This document shows positions 9,356 to 17,883 of a stretch of DNA of 64,000 nt, piece after piece. Position 1 is the stretch's first letter; the number at the start of each line of letters is the position of its first letter. Source of the stretch: Pseudoalteromonas ostreae (GTDB lineage Bacteria; Pseudomonadota; Gammaproteobacteria; Enterobacterales; Alteromonadaceae). The notes under the pieces were generated by a model. It searched no databases and was not told the DNA's origin. It saw only the letters and a list, made by a program, of their open reading frames with translations. The translations under genes were made by a program, and so were the position numbers. The stretch lies in assembly GCF_018069805.1 (NCBI RefSeq), contig NZ_JAGPYN010000023.1:1-64000 (forward strand), written 5' to 3'.

Positions 9356-10175
9356 ATTATTATTTTTAACTGTTATCGCATTATCTGCATTCAATACCTT
9401 TGCCTCAACAGGTAAGCTGTTAGCAACACCAGGGGTATCGCAAGTGGAAGGCAGTGGTGGCGGTGGTATCATACCCTGGGCACAGCTTGCAGGCTATGCC
9501 AGCGAAGATGAGTTTTCTATCAATGGTTTTTGTAGTCGTGCCGATGTTACCGATTACAGCTTGGATGTATGCGGTGCCCAAGTTAACTTATTTAATCGCG
9601 TTGAGCTTAGCTATGCACAGCAAAATTTTGCTGTACCAGCTCTAAATACCGAGATAGAACAAGAAATCACCGGTGTGAAGGTGAGACTCTATGGTGATAT
9701 TGTTTATAGTGACTGGCCTCAACTTTCGCTGGGAGTGCAATATAAATCCCTTGATGATGGCACAGTCGCTACGCTTGTCGGCGCGGATGATACCTCAGGC
9801 ACAGATATTTACTTAGCAGCAAGCAAGTTACACTTGGGAGCCGTTGCAGGCTATAACTGGTTTTGGAATGTTACCACGCGCTATAGTGAAGCAAATCAGC
9901 TTGGCTTACTCGGCTATGGTGGTGCGAATAGCAATGAAAAACTGCTATTTGAAGGCAGTACTGCCATTTTTCTCAGTCGAGAAGTTGCTGTTGGAATAGA
10001 GTATCGTCAAAAATCAAATAATCTCGGATTGGGTGAGCAAGATTGGCAAGATGTGTTTGTCGCTTGGATGCCAAATAAATACGTAAGTGTGACTGCCGCA
10101 TACCTTGATTTAGGTAGTATTGCTGGAGCAAAAGATCAAACTGGTTGGTACTTATCGGTAACAGGATATTGGTAA
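9342..10175 (+). CDS. DUF3034 family outer-membrane-like protein
   Basis: A 277-aa protein with a signal peptide (about residues 1-22, ending TFAS). The mature start is Gly-rich (VEGSGGGGIIPWA) as in the DUF3034 family, followed by alternating hydrophobic/polar strands and a terminal aromatic residue (Trp), typical of an outer-membrane beta-barrel. GGAG lies 7 bases before the ATG at 9342, and the start overlaps the end of the GGDEF-EAL gene by 14 bases. The stop overlaps the next start (TAATG). The biochemical role is unknown. Confidence 0.8.
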   Translation: MKKLKLLFLTVIALSAFNTFASTGKLLATPGVSQVEGSGGGGIIPWAQLAGYASEDEFSINGFCSRADVTDYSLDVCGAQVNLFNRVELSYAQQNFAVPALNTEIEQEITGVKVRLYGDIVYSDWPQLSLGVQYKSLDDGTVATLVGADDTSGTDIYLAASKLHLGAVAGYNWFWNVTTRYSEANQLGLLGYGGANSNEKLLFEGSTAIFLSREVAVGIEYRQKSNNLGLGEQDWQDVFVAWMPNKYVSVTAAYLDLGSIAGAKDQTGWYLSVTGYW

Positions 10176-10594
10176 TGGGAAAAATACTAACAACGATAGT
10201 GTTAATAGCCAGCTTAGCTGGTTGTTCATCGGCTTCAAATCTAACGTTGTATCAGCAACTTGATGGTCAAGCAGGGCTAGAAAGATTAGTCGACAGTTTT
10301 ATTAATCAAATCGGGAATGATAAGCAGATAATTCATTACTTTGAGCATGCAAATATTAGCCATTTCCGCGAAGGCTTTATTAATCATTTGTGTGTATTAA
10401 CTGATGGGCCCTGTGAGTACACGCGTGATAGCATGGTTGATATTCATACTGGCATGCACATCACCGAAGCGGACTTCAATCATGTTGTCGATTTGCTTAT
10501 TAATGCCATGAATGAACAAAATATTGATCATACAGTACAAAATAAAATACTCGCGAAAATGGCACCACTGAGATCTGAAATTATTAAGATTTAG
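10175..10594 (+). CDS. Group 1 truncated haemoglobin lipoprotein
   Basis: A 139-residue truncated (2/2-fold) globin with a lipoprotein signal: hydrophobic N-terminus and lipobox LAGC (Cys17). Family segments LYQQLDGQAGLERLVDSF, the Gly-Pro turn in LTDGPCEYT and the proximal haem His in DIHTGMHITEADF are visible. It probably binds haem in the periplasm and senses or handles O2 or NO; this is inference. The start overlaps the DUF3034 stop codon. The stop codon (TAG, 10592-10594) overlaps the stop codon of the convergent glycosyltransferase gene. Confidence 0.83.
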   Translation: MGKILTTIVLIASLAGCSSASNLTLYQQLDGQAGLERLVDSFINQIGNDKQIIHYFEHANISHFREGFINHLCVLTDGPCEYTRDSMVDIHTGMHITEADFNHVVDLLINAMNEQNIDHTVQNKILAKMAPLRSEIIKI

Positions 10595-11601
10595 TGATTC
10601 AGCAACTTTAAAGCAGCTTCACTAACGTGATGTGGCTTTATTTCGTTAATAATATCTTTTTCAAGTAGCTGATCGCCATTTGCAATTAACGTAATAGCAT
10701 TAGTTACTTTGGGTGCCACAACACTCCATGGTGAAGTTCCGAGGCCCACTACAGCAACAAAAGGAATATTGAATGCAGCTGCAATATGCATGGGGCCAGA
10801 GTCGATGGTCAGTAATAAATCAAGCTCACCGATAGCGTCTATCATAGTTATAATCGAAGTTTTTCCTGCAAGGACAACAGAGTCAACTTGTTGCTGATTT
10901 AGCTGCTGATGTAATTGCTGGGCATCTTTAAGCTCGCCGTTATCCCCAAAAATATAAAAAGTGCAGTCTATATTTTTAGCTATATCTGCCATTGCAATAA
11001 ATGAAAACTCATTAGGGTAATGACGAAAGCCTTTATTTTTTCCGCCAAAATAAATCCCGATAGATTTTTTGTTCTGTTTAGGGATTAACAGGCTCGGCTC
11101 TTTTACCAGCACGGTCTTTGGTATAGAGCTAAACGGATTATCATGGGGTTCATTCACAAGTCGGCAGTAGCGAAATATATAGTGGTGATTTTCGTTTAAC
11201 TTTAACTTATGCGTTAATAATGGCGAACGTCCATTTTTGGCATAACCCACTCGGTATTTGATACTTGCTAAAAAGCAAAGTATTGCTTCAGACAATGAGT
11301 TGCGCATAATTATTGCAACTTGAATATTTGTGGCTTTAAGTGTTTTAGCGAACGCCCAAATAGACACAGGTTGAGTCTTATTAAAGCGTTCATCAACTAT
11401 AATTGAATAGTCGGTTTCACGCTTAAACATCTCAACTAAATGAGGCCTAATTAGTAATATAATATTTTTATTTGGATAAAGGTTTTTAAGTAGCTGCAAT
11501 GAAGGTGTGCAATTGACCGCGTCGCCAATGAACTTTGGTAGTACGACTAAAATATTGCCTGTTACTTGGCTAGCAGTTATCGTATTATGATTTTTTTTCA
11601 T
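10591..11601 (-). CDS. Glycosyltransferase family 9 (heptosyltransferase-like)
   Basis: A 336-aa protein with the ADP-heptose:LPS heptosyltransferase fold. The N-terminus has the KFIGDAVNCTPSLQLL motif; the C-terminal domain has YFGGKNKGFRHYP and the nucleotide-binding IDSGPMHIAAAFNIPFVAVVG. It probably acts on the cytoplasmic face of the inner membrane in lipopolysaccharide core or other glycan synthesis. It is a lone gene with no LPS cluster around it, so the acceptor is unknown. Its stop codon overlaps that of the convergent globin gene. Confidence 0.85.
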   Translation of the reverse strand: MKKNHNTITASQVTGNILVVLPKFIGDAVNCTPSLQLLKNLYPNKNIILLIRPHLVEMFKRETDYSIIVDERFNKTQPVSIWAFAKTLKATNIQVAIIMRNSLSEAILCFLASIKYRVGYAKNGRSPLLTHKLKLNENHHYIFRYCRLVNEPHDNPFSSIPKTVLVKEPSLLIPKQNKKSIGIYFGGKNKGFRHYPNEFSFIAMADIAKNIDCTFYIFGDNGELKDAQQLHQQLNQQQVDSVVLAGKTSIITMIDAIGELDLLLTIDSGPMHIAAAFNIPFVAVVGLGTSPWSVVAPKVTNAITLIANGDQLLEKDIINEIKPHHVSEAALKLLNH

Positions 11602-11965
11602 TATGCTTAACTCTGAACATCCATCGTTTTTAGAACTGATAATATTAGTAATATTTACTATTACTGGATTAGGTTGATAAGTATATACGAGTTCTAAGAT
11701 TAATAACTCCTAAAATACACTTCTATTGGTGTTAGAGCGTAATGTTAAGCTCATTTTCACATTCCAAATTTATTTTTCCTATTTATTCAACGATGATTAT
11801 TTAAGGGGGCGTCTAGCATTATATGAGAAAAAGTTGATTTCACCCATACTGCTTTTAAGTGTATTTACAGTGTAAATATTAGCTGGCAAGATTATGGTGT
11901 AAGAGCAATTTAGCTATTGAATAAAAAAAGCTGACTTTTTCGTCAGGTTAATTATAAGGAACACA
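11602..11965. other. 364-bp intergenic region between divergent genes
   Basis: AT-rich region between the glycosyltransferase and sulfurtransferase genes, so it should hold two divergent promoters. The clearest features are a perfect 15-bp palindrome (ATTTACAGTGTAAAT, 11863-11877) and a short hairpin (CTGAC/GTCAG, 11931-11946) in the sulfurtransferase leader. No open frame with a start signal was seen. Confidence 0.5.
11863..11877. promoter_or_regulatory. Perfect palindrome, candidate operator
   Basis: ATTTACAGTGTAAAT has 7-bp arms around a single central base. It lies about 90 bases before the sulfurtransferase start. The cognate regulator is unknown. Confidence 0.3.
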
Positions 11966-12820
11966 ATGAAAAACATCGTAACTTGCCAATGGCTAAACAA
12001 GCACTTAAACGACCCCAAGCTGATTATTTTTGATGCCGGTATGGTGCGTCCAGGTAAGCTGGGAGAGTATAAACCAGAAGCTAAGTTACCTAATGCACAG
12101 CGTTTTGACTTTAAAAAGCAATTAGCCGATCAAGACAATCCGCTACCGCATACCATGTGCAGTGCGGAGCAATTTACTCAGCAGATGCAGTTAATGGGGG
12201 TTGATAAAGATTCCTTAGTTATCATTTACGAAGACCAAGGCTTATTTAGTGCTGCAAGAGGTTGGTGGATGTTTAAAGCCATGGGCTTTGATAATGTCAA
12301 AGTACTCGATGGTGGCCTTGCTAAGTGGCAGTCGTTGGGTTATTTAACGCAAATTGAATATAGCCGCCATTATCATAAAGGTAACTTTGCTGCCAAACCG
12401 CGAGTTGGTTACTTTATTGATGCGGCTGCAGTCTTTCAGGGTATCGATGATGAGCAAACGGTATTGCTTGATGCGCGTGGTTATCAGCGTTATTTAGGTG
12501 AAATGGCAGAGCCGAGAGCTGGGATGCGCAGCGGCCATATTCCTAATAGCCGCGCTTTACCTTTTGTTGAATTATTGGATGATGGTGAAGCAAAGCCATT
12601 CGTTGACATTAAAGCTACGTTCGACGCTGTACTTGGCGATCAAGCAGATCTGCAAACTACCTTGCAATTTAGTTGTGGCTCCGGCGTTACTGCATGCATC
12701 TTGGCGTTATTTGCCGATGAGTGCGGATATGAAAATCTGCATGTTTATGACGGCTCCTGGAGTGAATGGGGCGGCCGAGACGAATTACCTATCGAAACAG
12801 GTCCTTGTCCTTCGCGTTAA
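11966..12820 (+). CDS. sseA: 3-mercaptopyruvate/thiosulfate sulfurtransferase (rhodanese)
   Basis: A 284-residue two-domain rhodanese. The N-terminal inactive domain carries WLNKHLNDPKLIIFDAG and RGWWMFKAMGFDNVKVLDGG; the C-terminal domain carries the catalytic loop CGSGVTA (Cys near residue 237). A CGSGVTA loop is typical of 3-mercaptopyruvate sulfurtransferases, hence the symbol. It transfers sulfane sulfur to thiols or cyanide in the cytoplasm. AAGGA lies 6 bases before the ATG. The last 32 bases overlap the convergent sulfotransferase gene. Confidence 0.88.
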   Translation: MKNIVTCQWLNKHLNDPKLIIFDAGMVRPGKLGEYKPEAKLPNAQRFDFKKQLADQDNPLPHTMCSAEQFTQQMQLMGVDKDSLVIIYEDQGLFSAARGWWMFKAMGFDNVKVLDGGLAKWQSLGYLTQIEYSRHYHKGNFAAKPRVGYFIDAAAVFQGIDDEQTVLLDARGYQRYLGEMAEPRAGMRSGHIPNSRALPFVELLDDGEAKPFVDIKATFDAVLGDQADLQTTLQFSCGSGVTACILALFADECGYENLHVYDGSWSEWGGRDELPIETGPCPSR

Positions 12821-14336
12821 ACGCAAATCCGTAGTGCTGCCAGTAATCAATGGCTTTATTATTGAGAGGCTGGCGTACTTGTACTTTGCTTGCTGTTGCC
12901 GACGGGCTATGTTGTTTATGAAAATCCAGACACTTAACTTGCCAAGGTAAATCACAAAAATCATAGAGCAGCTGCGTGCTTGTGATTGGCTCTGATACTA
13001 ATGTTTCGTATTGCATAATCATCACATTATCCGGGTGTTTTGCTGCAAAATGATTTATCAAAGAGCTGTAATCTTGATAAAAACTATCGATGTCTTGCAG
13101 GTTATAGCTATAGTGATGAAACGCACTGGCTGGGCTGTACAGTTGGCGGTAATTAGCTATACAGCTAGCTTTTCGGCCTCGTTGCATGCAAATGATTTTA
13201 GCCTTCGGGAAAGCCGCTAAAATTAAATCGATATAGTAAAAATTAAATGGCTGTTTGTCGCAGCTGCGTAGCTGTGCTGCTACTAGTTGACTAATACGCT
13301 GTTTATACTGACTCAACTGCGCCATTAACGCAGCATTTTTATATGCGTCATTGAGCACCACGCTATTTAATGCCTGAGCATTATTACCTTGGCAAACTTG
13401 GGCAATATCATTGAGTTCACCAACACCTTGCACCAAATCTGATTGATTCATTATTTTTTCTAGCAAAGTAGTCCCTGAGCGCGGCATACCAACAATAAAT
13501 ATCGGAGTAAAATCGTTGTCGCTTAAGGACGGCGTATAACTGTGACTTAAGGTTATCAGTTGCTGGCTAAATGCTTTGTGAGCTTGCGCATCATATTTTA
13601 CATGCTGACAGATCGCTTGCTTACTTGTAGTAAAGTGGGCAAAGGCTTGCTTATAATCAGCGCAGTGCTCGTAATTGAGTGCAATCGCATGGTGCAGAAA
13701 TTGTTGCTGCATCGGCGTTTTAGCGTATTCGGTTAAAGTTAACAGCTGTTGTAAATGCTGCTTAGCCTGCTTGTTATTGTTAAGTTCAGCTAGCGAGTAG
13801 TGAGCTTGAAAATGCTGCGGATGTAACTCTGTAAGTGTACGCAGTAGCTGTATAGCATCATTCAATTGCCCCATGATTTTATAGGCCACAGCTAAGTTAT
13901 AACAGATTTGTGGATTTTCAGGAGCATGTTGATAGGCCCGTAATTGCCATTCTAATGCATGTTGATAGTAGCCTAAGCGAGTTAATACATTGGCAATTAA
14001 ATCGCATTCAATAGCATTAAACTGTGTGTACTCTACTGCTTTATTAATCGCTTGTTGCGCATATAACAGGTTGCCACTGAGTACCGCTAATTTTGCCGAG
14101 TGAGCAAAGTATAATGGCATTGGATCAATGCTAATCGCTTTATTGAGTAGTTTATGTGCCTTGCTAATATCATTTGCTGCAACATTTACTTGCGCCAGCA
14201 AAAAATAGCTAAAGTGATCATCTGGTGTGTTTTTAATATTACTGATCAGTAATAAATGCGCGTCATTAAGCTTGCCATGGTTAATAGCGTGCTCAATTTG
14301 TTGTTGTAGGTGTTTTTGAACTGATGTTAATTGCAT
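12789..14336 (-). CDS. TPR-repeat sulfotransferase
   Basis: A 515-residue protein. Residues about 1-230 are tetratricopeptide-like helical repeats. The C-terminal half is a sulfotransferase domain with the 5'-phosphosulfate loop VGMPRSGTTLLEKIM (near residue 280) that binds PAPS, and a later segment (YYIDLILAAFPKAKIICMQRGRK) resembling the 3'-phosphate site. The ATG at 14336 is chosen because the longer frame would start inside the terminator hairpin at 14349-14379. It lies downstream of a TonB-dependent receptor on the same strand, a pairing common in marine gammaproteobacteria. The substrate is unknown. Confidence 0.82.
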   Translation of the reverse strand: MQLTSVQKHLQQQIEHAINHGKLNDAHLLLISNIKNTPDDHFSYFLLAQVNVAANDISKAHKLLNKAISIDPMPLYFAHSAKLAVLSGNLLYAQQAINKAVEYTQFNAIECDLIANVLTRLGYYQHALEWQLRAYQHAPENPQICYNLAVAYKIMGQLNDAIQLLRTLTELHPQHFQAHYSLAELNNNKQAKQHLQQLLTLTEYAKTPMQQQFLHHAIALNYEHCADYKQAFAHFTTSKQAICQHVKYDAQAHKAFSQQLITLSHSYTPSLSDNDFTPIFIVGMPRSGTTLLEKIMNQSDLVQGVGELNDIAQVCQGNNAQALNSVVLNDAYKNAALMAQLSQYKQRISQLVAAQLRSCDKQPFNFYYIDLILAAFPKAKIICMQRGRKASCIANYRQLYSPASAFHHYSYNLQDIDSFYQDYSSLINHFAAKHPDNVMIMQYETLVSEPITSTQLLYDFCDLPWQVKCLDFHKQHSPSATASKVQVRQPLNNKAIDYWQHYGFAFNAKDKDLFR

Positions 14337-14348
14337 AGTAAGAAGCAT

Positions 14349-14379
14349 AAAAGCCTTGGCGTAAAACACCAAGGCTTTT
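14349..14379 (-). terminator. Rho-independent terminator after the TonB receptor gene
   Basis: An 11-bp perfect stem (AAAAGCCTTGG with CCAAGGCTTTT) around a 9-base loop lies 22 bases past the receptor stop. U-tracts occur on both strands, so it may work in both directions; it separates the receptor gene from the sulfotransferase gene. Confidence 0.75.
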
Positions 14380-14400
14380 TTAGTTTATAGATAACCGTTA

Positions 14401-16845
14401 TTACAGTTCAAAGTTATACGTAAACTTCATGCCGATAGTACGCGGTGTTGTAGTGTAGTGACCATACACACGTTGTAGTTCAGGCAGGTCTTTATTGAGT
14501 TCATCATATTTAGCCATACCTGCCCATGATTTATCACGGCGTACCGAAGTAAAGGCATACTTATCGAATAAATTATCAACATAAATAGTGGCAGACCACA
14601 TATCACCCGTTAGCTTGGCTGATAAGTTACTCAAGGCATAGCCTGCAAGTGTTTCACCATCGGCTTTTAAGCCAACTTTAGTGATCACGTCACTTTGCGC
14701 GGTCATACCGTAGTTAATGCTTAGTAGTTTATCGTCTAGTACATCTTGTTCATAACGCAGGCCAAACGAAAGCTGATGCTCAGGTGCGCCTGGTAGGCGG
14801 TCTCCATCGGCACCATTGTAGTATGCTTGATACTGGGCATACGTTTCATCTAACTCGCCAAATAAAATTGGCACATTTTCAGTTAGCTGAGCTTTTGCAT
14901 AGGCGTAAGTCGCGTAGGCCGTCCAGTTATCAGCAATTATAGCGCGAGATGAAATTTCTACGCCTTTTGAATTCGCTGAACCAGCGTTCGAAGTTATAAG
15001 CTCCTGACCATTAACTGTTGAAGAACCAACTTGCGCATCCTTCCAATCAACATTAAACAATGCCGCGTTAAAGTGTAAGCGGTTTTTAAACCAGCTCGAT
15101 TTAAAACCAAGTTCATAGTTTACTGTGGTATCTGGTTTATAATCTTGCTCATTTGGCAATGTACAAATAACTTGTTGTTCAGGAAGTACATCTGGGCAAA
15201 GAGGAATGCCATTGTCACCGCCAATTCTGAAGCCTTCACTTACGGTAAAATAAGCAAGCACACCAGAATCAAAAGTATAGTTTGCGTTAAACTTAAACAG
15301 GCTACCGCTATCATTGGTTTTTATATTCGAGAATTCAATTTTATTCAGCGATGAAATGTAGTTTTCATCTTCAACATAAAGTGGTGTGGCTGAACCAATA
15401 TCAGATGAAATGTCATATTCATACATGCGTGCACCAAGCGTTACATTCAACTTTTCAGTAAAGCTATAACTTATCTCACCAAATAATGCTTTCTCTGTGG
15501 TTTCTGAATTAGTTAATAAAATATACTCAAGGTCAGTTTCTATGTTTGGGATTTCATCCCCCCAGAACTCAGTTAAACCGGGTGTGTATTCACGGTCATT
15601 AACATGGCTTTCAAGCTTGTTGTAATAACCACCCACAATCCAGTTGAAGGCACTATCAGAGTTAGACACTAAGCGAATTTCTTGAGTGAAATTATCACGT
15701 TTGGATGTATCCCGTGTTTGCGCTACAAATGCTGGAAATTCAGCGTAGCCTGAATATATATCGTAAAGCAGGTCAGTTTGGTCACGTTGCCCTGATTGCT
15801 CGTAGCTTGACCATCCAGAGGCAGATACTAATTCTGCAAAGCCTAGATCCGCTTTAATTTCCAAGCTTAATAAGTCGTTTTCTTCTTCACCTGGCTCAAG
15901 TATCCGCGCGGCATTTTCGTATTGACCCACCATGCCCTGTAGGCCGCTGCTGTCACTTAATGAATTATATTGCGATGTAGAATTACCGCCATTTTCTTGT
16001 TTTTGATAAAAATAGTTTAGTGTTGCCTCAACAGCTTCGTTGGCTTGCCAACGCAGTGACACACGGCCTGTAGTAATTTTTTCATCATTTACGTCACTGA
16101 CACTGCGCAAGTTAGCGCTGACATCTTGTGGGTTGGTAAAATCAGGATTTGGGTTTGATAGGCCTGGGTTTTGTACTACGAAGTTATAATCGATATAACC
16201 TGGGTTGGTGTAGTAATTGACGCTAGCGCGGATTGCCAATACATCATCAATTAACGGCGTATTAAATACTAAACCAAACTCACCGCCAGTGCCGTCACTT
16301 TCGTTTAAGCTAAACACATCACCAGTGACTTGCCCTTCGGTAATATCAAGCTGCGGTTGCTTTAATAAGTAACGAATTGCACCACCTAATGTTCCCGCTC
16401 CGTATAATGTACCTTGTGGACCGATAAGCACTTCAACACGATCTACGTCTGTTAAACGTAAATCAATATTAAGTGGGATCTCACCCACGTAAGTGGCAAC
16501 TGTGCCACCATCAGAAATACGATCTGAAGTATTGGTATTTAAGCCACGGACAATAATCGGTGAACCTTCACGGCCACCTTGATCAGAAATAGTTAAACCT
16601 GGCACCCAGCGTGCCACATCTTCAAGATCACCAATGTTTTGATCTTTGATCACATCACCATCAAGGGCGGTAATATTAAGTGGTGCCTCTTGCACTGAGC
16701 CCGCACGACGAGTCGCGGTAATTTGAATTGTTTCAATTGCTTTTTCTGCTTGGGTTGTTGACTGCGCAGCAAGGTGATGGCTATTAAATAAAATAGCAGA
16801 AACAGCTGATGCAAGAAGCGCTGGCCTAAAGGTATTCATGTTCAT
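14401..16845 (-). CDS. TonB-dependent outer-membrane receptor
   Basis: An 814-aa outer-membrane transporter. A signal peptide at about residues 1-27 is followed by a TonB box-like segment (IETIQITATRR), a plug domain (about 50-160; VEVLIGPQGTLYGAGTLGGAIRYL) and a 22-strand-type barrel ending in a terminal aromatic strand (FTYNFEL). It imports a large or scarce ligand using TonB energy. The nearby TPR-sulfotransferase is the only functional clue, and siderophore genes are absent nearby. A second ATG two codons downstream has slightly better GGAAA spacing and could be the true start. Confidence 0.9.
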   Translation of the reverse strand: MNMNTFRPALLASAVSAILFNSHHLAAQSTTQAEKAIETIQITATRRAGSVQEAPLNITALDGDVIKDQNIGDLEDVARWVPGLTISDQGGREGSPIIVRGLNTNTSDRISDGGTVATYVGEIPLNIDLRLTDVDRVEVLIGPQGTLYGAGTLGGAIRYLLKQPQLDITEGQVTGDVFSLNESDGTGGEFGLVFNTPLIDDVLAIRASVNYYTNPGYIDYNFVVQNPGLSNPNPDFTNPQDVSANLRSVSDVNDEKITTGRVSLRWQANEAVEATLNYFYQKQENGGNSTSQYNSLSDSSGLQGMVGQYENAARILEPGEEENDLLSLEIKADLGFAELVSASGWSSYEQSGQRDQTDLLYDIYSGYAEFPAFVAQTRDTSKRDNFTQEIRLVSNSDSAFNWIVGGYYNKLESHVNDREYTPGLTEFWGDEIPNIETDLEYILLTNSETTEKALFGEISYSFTEKLNVTLGARMYEYDISSDIGSATPLYVEDENYISSLNKIEFSNIKTNDSGSLFKFNANYTFDSGVLAYFTVSEGFRIGGDNGIPLCPDVLPEQQVICTLPNEQDYKPDTTVNYELGFKSSWFKNRLHFNAALFNVDWKDAQVGSSTVNGQELITSNAGSANSKGVEISSRAIIADNWTAYATYAYAKAQLTENVPILFGELDETYAQYQAYYNGADGDRLPGAPEHQLSFGLRYEQDVLDDKLLSINYGMTAQSDVITKVGLKADGETLAGYALSNLSAKLTGDMWSATIYVDNLFDKYAFTSVRRDKSWAGMAKYDELNKDLPELQRVYGHYTTTPRTIGMKFTYNFEL

Positions 16846-17009
16846 TTTCCGAATAAGTTACAGTGATTTTATGCTTAAAAATCAAGCTGAGTTGATTATT
16901 TAAACAAAACACATTGGATGTTTAGTGAATTTATATCCAAGTGTAATGTATTTTTATTCTTTTGGTTATGCTTTATTTGTGTTTTTATGCCATTATTTTG
17001 AATAAGTAT

Positions 17010-17366
17010 CTAAATATTTTTGTAAGGGCAGTTTTTACAGTTGTTTTTACAGCACTTTCCGCGCTTTAAGAAAAACCAACGACTGAATACCATATAACTA
17101 TTTTGCATTTCATAATCGAGGTGTTCGATTAAATTATCGTTACTGTGAAAAGATTTTGCGAAAGCAAGTTGTTCTTTGAGAGGGCGTTTATAGAGGGTAT
17201 TTAAAAATAGATTGATTTTAGTCAACGTACAATCTCTGCATAAACAGCTGGTGGTTGTGCTATCAAGCGGTAAAATAGCAGGCAGCTCATTGCACCAACA
17301 GGCATTGATATCATCAACATTGCAGTTAAGAGTAGCTTGGCATTGCGAGCAGGCTAAAATAGTCAT
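17010..17366 (-). CDS. Cysteine-rich CWC / DUF5522 fusion protein
   Basis: A 118-residue cytoplasmic protein rich in Cys. The N-terminal part has the CWC signature (CSQCQATLNC...ACWCNELP...CLCRDC), probably a metal-binding knuckle. The C-terminus has the DUF5522 signature (FLKRGKCCKNNCKNCPY). ATG 17366 gives the usual short lead before the first CxxC; an upstream TTG start would create a false signal peptide. Both halves are known as separate small families in bacteria; the joint function is unknown. Confidence 0.75.
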   Translation of the reverse strand: MTILACSQCQATLNCNVDDINACWCNELPAILPLDSTTTSCLCRDCTLTKINLFLNTLYKRPLKEQLAFAKSFHSNDNLIEHLDYEMQNSYMVFSRWFFLKRGKCCKNNCKNCPYKNI

Positions 17367-17423
17367 TAGATATATTTTAATCTTCAATGAAATAGTCAGT
17401 TACAGGATAACAGATAATTAAAA

Positions 17424-17750
17424 ATGAACAGAGCACAAGCGTTAGCAGAATTCGTCACTTTTGGTAAACACAAAGACGAAGCCATAAGTATTATTGTTTC
17501 AACAACAAGTGATGAGCAAAGCCCTGCTTACACATTAACGCTCGCAACTGTTCTTGATGTGCTCACTCGCTGCCAAGCAGATGAGATTGATTTAGACGAT
17601 CTGGAGTTGTGGGCGAATGTTATAGAATCTAGAACCGACATCGACTATAGCGCCGTCGAAGGGGTTATCTATGCCCTCAGCAACAGCGAACAAATGGGCG
17701 AGCTTGATAAGAGTAAAGTTACGAAGCTAATTGGATTGTTGAGAATTTAG
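17424..17750 (+). CDS. Conserved hypothetical protein
   Basis: A 108-residue, acidic, apparently all-helical soluble protein with no signal peptide and no motif that I recognise. It lies upstream of the Fic locus on the same strand but is separated from it by a terminator-like hairpin (17780-17800) and by the promoter of the antitoxin gene, so it is probably a separate unit. Confidence 0.65.
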   Translation: MNRAQALAEFVTFGKHKDEAISIIVSTTSDEQSPAYTLTLATVLDVLTRCQADEIDLDDLELWANVIESRTDIDYSAVEGVIYALSNSEQMGELDKSKVTKLIGLLRI

Positions 17751-17779
17751 CCGTCAGCTTTAAGTAGCAAGCCATAAAC

Positions 17780-17800
17780 GTCCCAGTGTTGAAATGGGGC
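17780..17800 (+). terminator. Possible terminator after the 108-aa gene
   Basis: A 6-bp stem (GTCCCA with TGGGGC, one G-T pair) with a 9-base loop is followed by ATTTTAAT. Confidence 0.4.
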
Positions 17801-17851
17801 ATTTTAATAATTGCTAGGTATGTTATCTATGTGGAATAGTACCTGCGAGTA

Positions 17852-17867
17852 GGCTATAATTATAACC
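17852..17867 (+). promoter_or_regulatory. Promoter -10 overlapped by a palindrome, Fic locus
   Basis: TATAAT at 17855-17860 is a consensus -10 hexamer about 24 bases before the antitoxin ATG. It sits inside a near-perfect 16-bp palindrome (GGCTATAATTATAACC). The -35 match is weak (TGGAAT, 17832-17837). An operator over the -10 would fit autoregulation. Confidence 0.4.
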
Positions 17868-17883
17868 TTACTTTGGAGGTCAT

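Noticed and set aside
12498..12950. 150-codon plus-strand frame spanning the sseA end
   Set aside because: It is out of frame with sseA, which has clear rhodanese motifs through this region, and also overlaps the sulfotransferase gene; no homology was seen.
14337..14372. Longer start for the TPR-sulfotransferase
   Set aside because: The extra codons lie in the terminator hairpin of the TonB receptor gene.
17367..17387. Signal peptide on the CWC/DUF5522 protein
   Set aside because: It arises only if translation begins at a TTG; the ATG at 17366 gives the usual lead-in to the first CxxC of the family.
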